A stretch of DNA of 64,000 nt from Roseateles sp. DAIF2 (GTDB lineage: Bacteria; Pseudomonadota; Gammaproteobacteria; Burkholderiales; Burkholderiaceae_C). The DNA is taken from assembly GCF_015624425.1 (NCBI RefSeq), contig NZ_CP049919.1, positions 2,480,001-2,544,000 on the forward strand, written 5' to 3'. Position 1 is the stretch's first letter; each line of letters begins with the position of its first letter. The notes below the pieces were generated by a model. It saw only the letters and a list, made by a program, of their open reading frames with translations, made no database searches and had not been told where the DNA came from. Both the position numbers and the translations under genes were made by a program. Shown piece by piece: positions 8,703 to 16,542 of the stretch.

Positions 8703-9356
8703 TCATCTGGCCTTGCGTACCCTGCCAGTGCTCTTTGCAGCCGGCAGCGTGGCCGCCGCCACATGTGGCTCGACCGCCGCCTCCGCCAGCCGCTCCAGAT
8801 CACCGAGCGCCTGCTGCGCATCGCCGTTCAGCTGTGCGCGCAGGATCGCACCGTCGACCAGCAGGCCCAATGCGCTCGCGAGGGACGTGGCTGCAGGCTG
8901 CAGCAATTGCTCGCCGATCGCCTCGGCCATCGCCTGCTTGTGGGACAGGGCGATGCGCCGCACCTCGGGCTCGCTGCCGCCGAGTTCGACCATCGCGTTG
9001 ATAAAGGCGCAGCCGCGGTAGGCCGGGTCGCCGAACCATTCCGCCAGCGCCGCGGCCAGCTGTCTGCCGATCTGCTGGCGCGGGCGGCGCGCGGAGCCGG
9101 CCCGATGGCGGGCCAGCGCGGCGCGGAACCAGTCCATCCAGGCCTGGTGGCGCAGCTCCAGGTAGGCGATCACCAGCTCCTGCTTGCTCGGGAAATGCCG
9201 GTAGAAGGTCAGCTTGGCGACGCCCGATTCGGCGATCACGCGGTCGACGCCGGTGGCGCGGATGCCCTCGCGGTAGAAGAGCTCGTGGGCGGTCAGCAGG
9301 ATGCGGTCGCGCGCCGGGCGCTCGCTCAGGTCGGCGGGGAGGGGGAAGAGCAGCAT
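8703..9356 (-). CDS. TetR/AcrR-family transcriptional regulator
   Basis: The protein has 217 residues. Its N-terminal TetR helix-turn-helix covers residues about 15-60 (ILLTAHELFYREGIRATGVDRV followed by AKLTFYRHFPSKQEL). The C-terminal ligand/dimer domain is helical and resembles the YcdC/LmrA-type C-terminal region (YRGCAFINAMVELG). The ATG at 9356 gives the family-typical short N terminus; longer in-frame starts would run into an operator. Two strong palindromes lie between this gene and the divergent DUF1348 gene, so it very likely represses itself and that neighbour. The inducer is unknown. Confidence 0.9.
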   Translation of the reverse strand: MLLFPLPADLSERPARDRILLTAHELFYREGIRATGVDRVIAESGVAKLTFYRHFPSKQELVIAYLELRHQAWMDWFRAALARHRAGSARRPRQQIGRQLAAALAEWFGDPAYRGCAFINAMVELGGSEPEVRRIALSHKQAMAEAIGEQLLQPAATSLASALGLLVDGAILRAQLNGDAQQALGDLERLAEAAVEPHVAAATLPAAKSTGRVRKAR

Positions 9357-9365
9357 GAGCTCATT

Positions 9366-9422
9366 GTAGACAAGTCTGTCTACTTTGAATAATATGCAAC
9401 GCATGTAGACAGACTTGTCTAC
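9366..9422. promoter_or_regulatory. Paired TetR operators in the divergent promoter
   Basis: Two 18-bp sites, 9366-9383 (GTAGACAAGTCTGTCTAC) and 9405-9422 (GTAGACAGACTTGTCTAC), are exact reverse complements of each other. Each is itself a palindrome with 7-bp arms GTAGACA/TGTCTAC around four bases. Centre-to-centre distance is 39 bp. They lie between the TetR gene and the DUF1348 gene and are the obvious binding sites for the TetR protein. Confidence 0.88.
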
Positions 9423-9469
9423 ATTGAATCCACCCGTTCAGCAAGACGAAGCGAAAGAAAGGACCGACG

Positions 9470-9946
9470 ATGACGATGCCAACGACCCGACCCCCGCTGC
9501 CCCCGTTCAGCCTCGAGACCGCGATCCAGAAGGTGCGGCTGGCCGAGGACGCCTGGAACTCGCGCGATCCGGCGCGGGTGGTGCTGGCCTACAGCGAGGA
9601 CACGCGCTGGCGCAACCGCGCCGAGTTTCTGCAGGGCCGCGCCCAGGCCCAGGCGCTGCTGGAGCGCAAATGGGCACGCGAGCTCGACTACCGGCTGATC
9701 AAGGAGATCTGGGCCCATGCGGGCGCGCGCATCGCGGTGCGCTTCGTCTACGAGTGGCACGACGACTCGGGCCATTGGTTCCGCAGCCATGGCAACGAGA
9801 ACTGGGAGTTCAATGCGGAGGGCCTGATGACCCGCCGCCATGCCAGCATCAACGACGTGCCGATCCGCGCGGACGAGCGCAAGTTCCACTGGCCGCTCGG
9901 CCGCCGGCCGGACGATCACCCCGGGCTCAGCGAGCTGGGGCTGTAG
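9470..9946 (+). CDS. DUF1348 / NTF2-like (SnoaL-fold) protein
   Basis: The 158-residue cytoplasmic protein matches the DUF1348 family by its pattern: [28 protein letters not shown] and [12 protein letters not shown], ending with ASINDVPI and WPLGRRP. The fold is a cone-shaped alpha+beta barrel used by small hydrolases, isomerases and binding proteins. Substrate is not known. The gene is divergent from, and likely repressed by, the TetR regulator through the paired palindromes upstream. A ribosome site AAAGGA precedes the ATG, and a second in-frame ATG lies two codons downstream. Confidence 0.85.
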   Translation: MTMPTTRPPLPPFSLETAIQKVRLAEDAWNSRDPARVVLAYSEDTRWRNRAEFLQGRAQAQALLERKWARELDYRLIKEIWAHAGARIAVRFVYEWHDDSGHWFRSHGNENWEFNAEGLMTRRHASINDVPIRADERKFHWPLGRRPDDHPGLSELGL

Positions 9947-9952
9947 ATCGCG

Positions 9953-10975
9953 TCAGAGCGCCAGGGTGCGGGCCAGCTCCAGCAGGGCCGGGTCCGGCGC
10001 CTTGGTGCTGCCGGCCACCTCGGCCAGCGGCGTGCGCGCGAGCCGGCCGCCGATCTGGCCCAGCAGCATGCCGCCGACGCCTTCGGCCAGGCAGTCCACC
10101 GCCGCCGCGCCCAGGCGCGTGCCCAGCAGCCGGTCCACCGCGCCGGGCGCGCCGCCGCGCTGCACATGGCCGAGCCGGCACACGCGCAGCTCGAAGCCCA
10201 GCGGCGTCTGCGGCTGCAACTGCTGCAGCTCGGCCAGGCGTTTGGCCAGCGCCTCCGCGTCGAGCGACGCGCCCTCGGCGACGACGATGATCGCGTGGCT
10301 CTTGCCGCGGCCATAGGCCTCGCGGATGCCGGCTGCGACCGCCTCGGCGGACAGCGACGCCTCGGGCGTGACGATCAGCTCGGCGCCGCTGGCGATGCCG
10401 ACCTGCAGGGCCAGGTAGCCGCAGTCGCGCCCCATCACCTCGACCAGGAACACGCGGCCCTGGGACGAGGCGGTGGTGCGCAGCCGGTCCACCGATTCCA
10501 AGGCCACGTCCACCGCGGTGGTGCAGCCGATCGTGATGTCGCTGCCGGGCAGGTCGTTGTCGATCGTCGAGGCGACGCCGGCAACCGCCAGGCCGCGGCG
10601 CGCCAGCGCCCAGGCGCCGGTCTGCGAGCCGTTGCCGCCGATCACCACCAGGTGTTCGATGCCGCGCCGCTGCAGCTGCGCCAGCGCCTCCAGCTGGCCG
10701 GCCTCGGTCTTCAGCGCGGCGCAGCGGGCGCTGCCCAGCAGCGTGCCGCCGCGCTCGATGATGCCGCCGACATCGCGCGGCCCCAGCGGCCGCAGCTCGC
10801 CGGCGATCAGGCCGCTGAAGCCATGCTGCACGCCGAAGACCTCGAAGCCGCGCGCCGCGCCGACGCGCACCACCGCGCGCAGTGCCGCATTCATGCCCGG
10901 CGCATCGCCGCCGCTGGTCAGCACCGCCAGGCGCGCGCCGGCTTTGCCGCTCTGTTTCTCGATGGATGTCGTCAT
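9953..10975 (-). CDS. pfkA: 6-phosphofructokinase, PfkA-type
   Basis: It phosphorylates fructose 6-phosphate to the 1,6-bisphosphate in glycolysis. Recognisable blocks in the 340-residue protein are LTSGGDAPGMNAALRA (nucleotide loop), GGNGSQTGA near residue 112, STIDNDLPG (catalytic TIDND), MGRDCGYLAL and LGHVQRGG. Gly in GGNGS rather than Asp suggests ATP rather than pyrophosphate as donor. The usual GGDGS is GGNGS here, so the Mg-binding Asp is replaced by Asn, a variant I believe exists in some lineages. The ATG at 10975 fits the family start. It is followed leftward by nothing in the same operon and sits 14 bases after a GST gene. Confidence 0.92.
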   Translation of the reverse strand: MTTSIEKQSGKAGARLAVLTSGGDAPGMNAALRAVVRVGAARGFEVFGVQHGFSGLIAGELRPLGPRDVGGIIERGGTLLGSARCAALKTEAGQLEALAQLQRRGIEHLVVIGGNGSQTGAWALARRGLAVAGVASTIDNDLPGSDITIGCTTAVDVALESVDRLRTTASSQGRVFLVEVMGRDCGYLALQVGIASGAELIVTPEASLSAEAVAAGIREAYGRGKSHAIIVVAEGASLDAEALAKRLAELQQLQPQTPLGFELRVCRLGHVQRGGAPGAVDRLLGTRLGAAAVDCLAEGVGGMLLGQIGGRLARTPLAEVAGSTKAPDPALLELARTLAL

Positions 10976-10989
10976 CTCGGGCCGGGGGC

Positions 10990-11682
10990 TCAATGGCGCT
11001 TGTACTGGGTCGCGCCGAACAGCATCTCGCGCGCCTGGTCGCTGACCAGCGGCTTGCGCTGCTGGGCCAGCACCTCGACGCCGCGCTGCACCGCCGGGCG
11101 TGCCGCGATCTCGTCGAACCAGCCCTTCAGATGCGGATAGTCGGACAGCTCGATGCCCTGGTTCTTCCAGGAGCGCAGCCAGGGGAAGGTGGCGATGTCG
11201 GCGATCGACAGCTCGGGGCCGCCCAGGTATTTGCTGGCGGCCAGTCGCTTGTTGATCACGCCGTACAGGCGCTTGGCCTCGTTGGTGTAGCGGTTGATCG
11301 CGTACTCGATCTTCTCGGGCGCGTAGATGCGGAAGTGATGGGTCTGGCCCAGCATCGGGCCGACGCCGCCCATCTGGAACATCAGCCATTGCAGCACCTG
11401 GTACTTGCCGGCGGTATCAGTTGGCAGCAGCTTGCCGGTCTTGCCCGCCAGATAGAGCAGAATCGCGCCCGACTCGAACAGCGAGATCGGTTTGCCGTCC
11501 GGACCCTGGGGATCGACGATGGCGGGAATCTTGTTGTTCGGGCTGATGGACAGGAAATGCGGCTCGAATTGCGCGCCCGTGCCGATGTCCACGGGGATCA
11601 CCTTATAAGGGAGGTCACATTCTTCCAACATGATGTGAACCTTGTGCCCGTTCGGGGTGGGCCATGAATAAACTTCGATCAT
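10990..11682 (-). CDS. Glutathione S-transferase, YfcG/Nu-class-like
   Basis: The 230-residue protein has an N-terminal thioredoxin-like domain (VYSWPTPNGHKVHIMLEE, SPNNKIPAIVDP, LFESGAILLYLA) and a C-terminal helical domain (LSIADIATFPWLRSW). The TPNG...KV and NKIPAI signatures are those of the Nu class, whose E. coli members act as disulphide-bond reductases using two glutathione molecules. A GGAG ribosome site precedes the ATG. It lies 14 bases upstream of pfkA on the same strand and is likely co-transcribed, though no functional link is evident. Confidence 0.9.
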   Translation of the reverse strand: MIEVYSWPTPNGHKVHIMLEECDLPYKVIPVDIGTGAQFEPHFLSISPNNKIPAIVDPQGPDGKPISLFESGAILLYLAGKTGKLLPTDTAGKYQVLQWLMFQMGGVGPMLGQTHHFRIYAPEKIEYAINRYTNEAKRLYGVINKRLAASKYLGGPELSIADIATFPWLRSWKNQGIELSDYPHLKGWFDEIAARPAVQRGVEVLAQQRKPLVSDQAREMLFGATQYKRH

Positions 11683-11722
11683 TGTTCTTTCTCCAGGCTG
11701 CGCCGATCCATTGTCCTAGCTC

Positions 11723-12448
11723 ATGTTAATTAAGCAAGTCAAACGCTGGTTTGTGGCCCGTGCGAACGCCGCGCGTTGGAAGGCCGTGGCCGACTGGGCC
11801 AACCAGCGTGGTGGTGCCTTCCGCCAGACGCGCGACGCGCGCGGTTTCCAGATCGAGCAGCCGCGCGGCGCGCTCGGTGCGCTGCGCATCGAATGGGCGC
11901 CCTCGCAGCGCAGCTATATCGAAGGCCATGAGCTGCGCATGCGCTGCGAGATGGGCTTCAACTCCGACCTGCAGATGATGGTGCTGGCGCGCGCGCTGAT
12001 GGAGCGGCTCGAGAAGGCCGTCTTCGAGGCCTACACCGACACGCTGAAGACCCGCGTCGACACCGACACGCCGGAGGAGATGCGCTGGCTGGTGATGTTC
12101 GCCAAGCTGAAGAACTATCCGCACCGCCTGGTCAAGGAGCGCTTCGGCGCCTTGGGCGTCAACCAGGAGGTGGTCTCGGCCTGGCTCGAGGCGGGCCTGA
12201 GCGAGCTGCTGATCCAGGCCAGCCAGGACCTGCTGCCCGAGGAGCGGCCCTTCGTGCTGATGGTGCTGCGCGGCAATGTCTATCTGCGCGTCGCGATGGC
12301 CGAGCCGACCCTGCCCGAGATCCAGAACCTGGTGAAGCTGCTCGAGACCGCCTGCCGCGAGGCCCAGCGCGTCAACCTGCGGCTGGCCGACGGCGGCCCC
12401 TGGCCGACGACGACCTCGGTGGCCTGGCAGAGCCAGCCACCGCACTGA
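11723..12448 (+). CDS. Conserved hypothetical protein, 241 aa
   Basis: I do not recognise a named family. The protein is soluble, without signal peptide or membrane segment. The N-terminal half (ANQRGGAFRQTRDARGFQIEQP, LRIEWAPSQRSYIEGHELRMR) looks like an alpha/beta domain and the C-terminal half is mainly helical. Codon use is typical of the host genes. It is divergent from the GST gene (40-base gap) and its end is followed by a hairpin-rich repeat element, so it is probably a single-gene unit. Confidence 0.75.
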   Translation: MLIKQVKRWFVARANAARWKAVADWANQRGGAFRQTRDARGFQIEQPRGALGALRIEWAPSQRSYIEGHELRMRCEMGFNSDLQMMVLARALMERLEKAVFEAYTDTLKTRVDTDTPEEMRWLVMFAKLKNYPHRLVKERFGALGVNQEVVSAWLEAGLSELLIQASQDLLPEERPFVLMVLRGNVYLRVAMAEPTLPEIQNLVKLLETACREAQRVNLRLADGGPWPTTTSVAWQSQPPH

Positions 12449-12451
12449 ACC

Positions 12452-12535
12452 ACCCACCCCCTACGGCCTGCGGCCGCCCCCTCAAGGGGCAAGTCCGCAG
12501 GACCGGCAAAGCCGGGTCCTCGGGCTTCGCTTGGG
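12452..12535. repeat. GC-rich hairpin repeat element, copy 1 (likely bidirectional terminator)
   Basis: The unit begins CCCACCCCCTACGG, continues CCGCCCCCTCAAGGGG and ends in a second hairpin (GACCGGCAAAGCCGGGTC). The same architecture recurs at 53143-53226. It fills the gap between two convergent genes, as such dispersed elements often do in Burkholderiales genomes. Confidence 0.7.
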
Positions 12536-12549
12536 AAAACGGACGGGCT

Positions 12550-13632
12550 TTAGCGGCTGGCTTTTTGTGCAAAGGACCAGCCCAGCTCCGCCATCGGCCT
12601 CGCCCCGGCGCCGGCCTCGCGGGCGCGCTCGCTGGCGGCGGTGCCGGCCTCGACGCGCTTGGCGATGCCCTGCAGGATCGCGGCGATGCGGAACAGGTTG
12701 TAGGCCAGGTAGAAGTTCCAGTCGCGCATCACCGCGTCGACATCGGCGCGACCGGTGCGCTCGCAGTAGCGCCGCACATAGGCCAGCTCGTCCGGAATGC
12801 CCAGCGCGGCCAGGTCATGGCCGCCCAGGCCGCGCGCCGCGCCCGAGGTGCGGATATGCCAGGACATGCAGTGGTAGCTGAAATCGGCCAGCGGATGGCC
12901 CAGGGTCGACAGCTCCCAGTCCAGCACCGCCAGCACGCGCGGCTCGCTGGGATGGAACATCAGGTTGTCGAGCCGGAAGTCGCCATGCACGATGGCCACC
13001 TCGGACTCGTCGCGCGCGGACGGCGGGACATGCGCCGGCAGCCAGTCGATCAGCCGGTCCATCGCCTCGATGGGCTGGGTCGCCGAGGCGAGGTACTGCT
13101 TGCTCCAGCGGCCGATCTGGCGCTCGAAATAATTGCCCGGCTTGCCGTAGTCGGCCAGGCCCAGGGCCGCGAAGTCGACCTGGTGCAGGGCCGCGATCAC
13201 GCGGTTCATCTCGTCGTAGAGCGCGCCGCGCTCGGCCGGGTTCATGCCGGGCAGGCTCTGGTCCCACAAGACCCGACCCTCGACATGCTCCATCAGGTAG
13301 AAGGCGCGGCCGATCACCGACTCGTCCTCGCACAGCGCCAGCATCCGGGGCACCGGCACCGCGCTGCCGGCCAGCGCCCGCATCACCTTGAACTCGCGCT
13401 CGATCGCATGGGCCGAGGGCAACAGCTTGGCGACCGGGCCGGGCTTGCTGCGCATCACATAGCTGGCGCCGGGCGTGCGCAGCCGGTAGGTGGGATTGGA
13501 CTGCCCGCCCTTGAACTGCTCGACGCTCAGCGGGCCGGCAAAACCTGGCACCGCGGCGGCCAGCCAGTCGGCGAGGGCGGCGGTGTCGAGCGGCTGCGAC
13601 GGGGCGCGGGTTCCGGTGAAATCGTCTTCCAT
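12550..13632 (-). CDS. APH-family phosphotransferase (ACAD10/11-type kinase-like)
   Basis: The 360-residue cytoplasmic protein has the aminoglycoside-phosphotransferase fold: FKGGQSNPTYRL loop, YVMRSKP (the Lys-bearing strand), VAIVHGDFRLDNLMF (catalytic HGDxxxxN) and VLAVLDWELSTLGHPLADFSY (metal-binding DWE). This pattern matches the kinase-like proteins linked to acyl-CoA dehydrogenases, which phosphorylate 4-hydroxyacyl-CoAs during hydroxy-acid breakdown. No acyl-CoA dehydrogenase gene is adjacent, so the substrate is inferred only from the family. The ATG follows AAGGAG. It lies 40 bases downstream of the Crp/Fnr gene. Confidence 0.87.
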   Translation of the reverse strand: MEDDFTGTRAPSQPLDTAALADWLAAAVPGFAGPLSVEQFKGGQSNPTYRLRTPGASYVMRSKPGPVAKLLPSAHAIEREFKVMRALAGSAVPVPRMLALCEDESVIGRAFYLMEHVEGRVLWDQSLPGMNPAERGALYDEMNRVIAALHQVDFAALGLADYGKPGNYFERQIGRWSKQYLASATQPIEAMDRLIDWLPAHVPPSARDESEVAIVHGDFRLDNLMFHPSEPRVLAVLDWELSTLGHPLADFSYHCMSWHIRTSGAARGLGGHDLAALGIPDELAYVRRYCERTGRADVDAVMRDWNFYLAYNLFRIAAILQGIAKRVEAGTAASERAREAGAGARPMAELGWSFAQKASR

Positions 13633-13672
13633 GGGTCTCCTTGGTTATCGTGGCGGCCCATGGCGCGCCGCG

Positions 13673-14377
13673 CTAACGCGTCGCGATGGCCATCAGCTTG
13701 TCCTTGCTCAGCACCACCAGCCGGGTCGGCTCGACGCGCACCGCGCCGTCGCGCTCGAAGCCCTTCAGCTCCTGGTTGACGCGCTGGCGCGAGGCGCCCA
13801 GCAGCTGGGCCAGGTCCTCCTGCGCGAGCTGCAGACCGATGCGGATCTCCTCGCCCTGCGCGACGCCGTAGGCGCGCGCCAGCAGCAGGATCTGCTTGGC
13901 CAGGCGCGCGGCCAGCGGGCGGGTGTTCAGGTCCTCGACGGTGTCGAACATCAGGCGCAGGCGCCGGCAGTTCAGGCGCAGCAGGGCCTCGTAGAGCTCG
14001 CTGTGGCGAGACAGCAGCTCCTTGAAATCGGGCTTGCGCACCACCAGCAGGGTGGTCTCGCCATGGGCGGTGGCATCGTGGGTGCGAGGCAGGCCGTCGA
14101 ACAGCGCGATATCGCCGAACCAGGTGCCGGGCTCGACATAGGTGAGGGTGATCTGCTTGCCCGACAGCGAGACCGAGCTGACCCGCACCGCACCCTTGGC
14201 GACGCCGATCCATTCCTCGGCCGGTTCGCCGCGGCAGGACATCAGGGCGCCGTCGCCCAGGCGGCGGACAAAGGCGCGCGCGAGGATGTCGCTGCGCAAG
14301 GGCAGAGACAGTTTGGAGAACCACGACCCCGACTCGATATTGCTGCGTTCGGGAATTGTAAGAACCGTGCTATTCAT
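13673..14377 (-). CDS. Crp/Fnr-family transcriptional regulator
   Basis: The 234-residue protein has an N-terminal cyclic-nucleotide-binding-type beta roll (VSLSGKQITLTYVEPGTWFGDIALFDG) and a C-terminal winged helix (AQEDLAQLLGASRQRVNQELKGFERDG). The N-terminal cysteine cluster of true FNR is absent, so it is not an iron-sulphur oxygen sensor. The cNMP phosphate-binding Arg signature is also not clear. The start at 14377 is chosen because the conserved domain begins shortly after it and longer starts add a low-complexity leader. It may be co-transcribed with the kinase-like gene. Confidence 0.87.
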   Translation of the reverse strand: MNSTVLTIPERSNIESGSWFSKLSLPLRSDILARAFVRRLGDGALMSCRGEPAEEWIGVAKGAVRVSSVSLSGKQITLTYVEPGTWFGDIALFDGLPRTHDATAHGETTLLVVRKPDFKELLSRHSELYEALLRLNCRRLRLMFDTVEDLNTRPLAARLAKQILLLARAYGVAQGEEIRIGLQLAQEDLAQLLGASRQRVNQELKGFERDGAVRVEPTRLVVLSKDKLMAIATR

Positions 14378-14565
14378 GCTGCGTCGCTGAAGTGACAAGC
14401 AGGGAAGCCACCTGCCGACCCATTGTCCATGAGTCGGCTTGGCCTTCGCGGCGTGGGGGTGGGTGTCGGAACTAGGAAACACCCGGCCCCGCGGGCGCTT
14501 TTCAAGCGGTCCTTACAGCCTGTTGCCATGCTAGAGTGCCCGCAAACAACAACGGCGCACGGTTG

Positions 14566-16542
14566 ATGCCCCGCAATCCCCGCGTTCCGAACGCCCTGAT
14601 CCTTGCCATGGCCGCCATGGGGCTTTCCAGTGCCCATGCGATCGGCGTCGGCCGGCCGCAGACCCTGTCGGCGCTGGGCCAGCCGCTGAGCCTGGTGTTC
14701 CCCGTGCAGCTCGCGTCCGGCGAACGCCTAGGCCCGGAATGCGTGCGTGCCGAGGTGCTGGCCGGCGATTCGCGCCTGCCGCCGACCCTGGTGCAGCTGC
14801 AGCTGGAAGGCGAGGGCGAGACTCATGTGCGCGCGGTGCGCGTGCAGAGCCTGGTGCAGGTGGACGAGCCGCTGGTCACCGTCAGCCTGAGCCTCGGTTG
14901 CCCGGTGCGCCTGGTGCGCCAGTTCACCGCCTTCATCGACCCGCCGAATCACGCGGTGCAGACCGCGCCGCCGGTCGCCGAGGCGCCGCGGGTGCAGCAG
15001 TATTCGCCGGCCCTGCAGGCCGCGCTGTCGACCGCCGATGCCAAACCGAATGCTCTGCTGAGCGCCCGCGCGGCCTCGGCGCCCGAGGTCGCCGCGCTGA
15101 TGCCGGCGACGGTGGCCGCCGCCGAGCCGCCGGCCCGGCCGCGCCCGCCGCGTGCCGAGCGCAAGAAGGCCGTAGCACCGGCCGCCGAGGCGAGCGGCGA
15201 CAAGACGAGCAGCCAGCAGGCCGCGGCCAAACCGGCGAAGAAGTCGGCCCAGGTGAGCGAAACCGCTGCCAAGCCAGCAGCGACCAAGACCGCCGAAAAG
15301 CCGCGCCTGCAGATGGACCCGCCCGAGGTGCTGGTCGAGGCCGCAGCGCCGGCCTCCGCGCCGAGCGCGGCCTCGTCGGCGCCCGAGGATGAATCTCGCC
15401 AGCGCCTGGCCAAGCTCGAGCAGAGCCTGAAGGACATGCAGGCCCAGCAGCGCGGTGCGGACGAACGCCTGGCGGCCCTGCAGGCCCGGCTCGCGCAGGC
15501 CGAATCGGCGCGTTATGCCAACCCGCTGGTGTATGGCCTGGGGCTGCTGACCCTGGCGCTTGGCGGCGCCTGCCTGTGGCTGTGGCGCGGCCGGCAGGCC
15601 GATCGCCGCATGCATGAATCGGCCTGGTGGGATGATGTGAAGACCGCGCGGCGCGAATCGCAGTTGTCGCAGCTGGACTCGCTGCAGGCCGAGGCCGTGG
15701 TGGCCCGGTCGCCGGCGCCGCTGCCGCCCGAGCCACCTGCCGCGCCGGCACGGCCGCTCGAACCCGAGCCGATCCCCGAACCCGCCGTCTGGGCGCGCCC
15801 AGATGAACAGACCCTGCCGGTGCCGGCCCTGGCCGAGCCGGTGCTGAGCGTGGCGACGGCGCCGGTGGAGCTGGAGCCGCTGAGCTTCCAGCTGGCCGAC
15901 GCGCCGGCAGCGCCGCCGAGCGCCGCGGTGCCGGCGGTGACGGTCGAGACCCTGATTGATCTCGAACAGCAGGTGGACTTCTTCCAGGTGCTGGGTCAGG
16001 ACGAGGCCGCGATCGAGTTGCTGCGCGCGCATCTGGGCAATGGCGCGAGCCTGCCCTATCTGCAGCTGCTGGAGATCCATCGACGCCGCGGCGAGCAGCC
16101 GGCCTTCGAGGCGCTGGCGGCCGACTATGCGCAGCATTTTGGCGCGGCCGCGCCCGAGGGTGATGCGGCTGCTGGCCTGGAAGACCAGGCGGCGGTGCTG
16201 GGCAAGCTGCAGGGGCGCTGGCGCGATCCGGCGGCCAGCATGGCGATGCTGCAGAGCCTGCTGACCGGGCCGGCCGGCATGGGGCTGGGCCTTGCCGTCT
16301 GCCGCGATCTGCTGCTGCTCTACAGCGTGGCGCGCGACCTCTCCGAGCAGGAAGTTCGGGGCAGCGAGATCGACCTGTTCCTGCCGCTGGACACGCCGGC
16401 GGCCGGCATGATGGCGACCATGGTCTGGCAGGCGCCGGCCGGTGCGGCCGTGGCGCGCTCGCATGCGATCGAGGTCGACATCTCGCTGGACGAGGTCGGC
16501 GCAGAAGCCGCCGACGCGGCGCCGCCGCTCAAAGGCGGCTGA
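14566..16542 (+). CDS. fimV: FimV/HubP-like polar membrane protein
   Basis: This inner-membrane protein of about 658 residues matches the FimV layout. A signal peptide (LILAMAAMGLSSAHA) precedes a periplasmic N-terminal FimV domain (GVGRPQTLSALGQPLSL). Then come a long Ala/Pro/Lys-rich linker, a coiled coil (LAKLEQSLKDMQAQQRGADERL) and one membrane segment near residue 330 (PLVYGLGLLTLALGGACLWLW). A cytoplasmic acidic part with a TPR-like segment (VDFFQVLGQDEAAIELLRAHL) follows. FimV proteins organise cell poles, type IV pili and twitching. A LysM motif is not obvious and the usual FimV C-terminal domain is unclear. Its 3' end overlaps the convergent aminotransferase gene by 14 bases. Confidence 0.82.
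   Translation: MPRNPRVPNALILAMAAMGLSSAHAIGVGRPQTLSALGQPLSLVFPVQLASGERLGPECVRAEVLAGDSRLPPTLVQLQLEGEGETHVRAVRVQSLVQVDEPLVTVSLSLGCPVRLVRQFTAFIDPPNHAVQTAPPVAEAPRVQQYSPALQAALSTADAKPNALLSARAASAPEVAALMPATVAAAEPPARPRPPRAERKKAVAPAAEASGDKTSSQQAAAKPAKKSAQVSETAAKPAATKTAEKPRLQMDPPEVLVEAAAPASAPSAASSAPEDESRQRLAKLEQSLKDMQAQQRGADERLAALQARLAQAESARYANPLVYGLGLLTLALGGACLWLWRGRQADRRMHESAWWDDVKTARRESQLSQLDSLQAEAVVARSPAPLPPEPPAAPARPLEPEPIPEPAVWARPDEQTLPVPALAEPVLSVATAPVELEPLSFQLADAPAAPPSAAVPAVTVETLIDLEQQVDFFQVLGQDEAAIELLRAHLGNGASLPYLQLLEIHRRRGEQPAFEALAADYAQHFGAAAPEGDAAAGLEDQAAVLGKLQGRWRDPAASMAMLQSLLTGPAGMGLGLAVCRDLLLLYSVARDLSEQEVRGSEIDLFLPLDTPAAGMMATMVWQAPAGAAVARSHAIEVDISLDEVGAEAADAAPPLKGG

Noticed and set aside
9950..11389. 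Extension of the phosphofructokinase frame upstream to a 478-residue product
   Set aside because: The extra N-terminal part lies opposite and inside the GST gene in another frame. The family start at 10975 (MTTSIEKQ) is clear.
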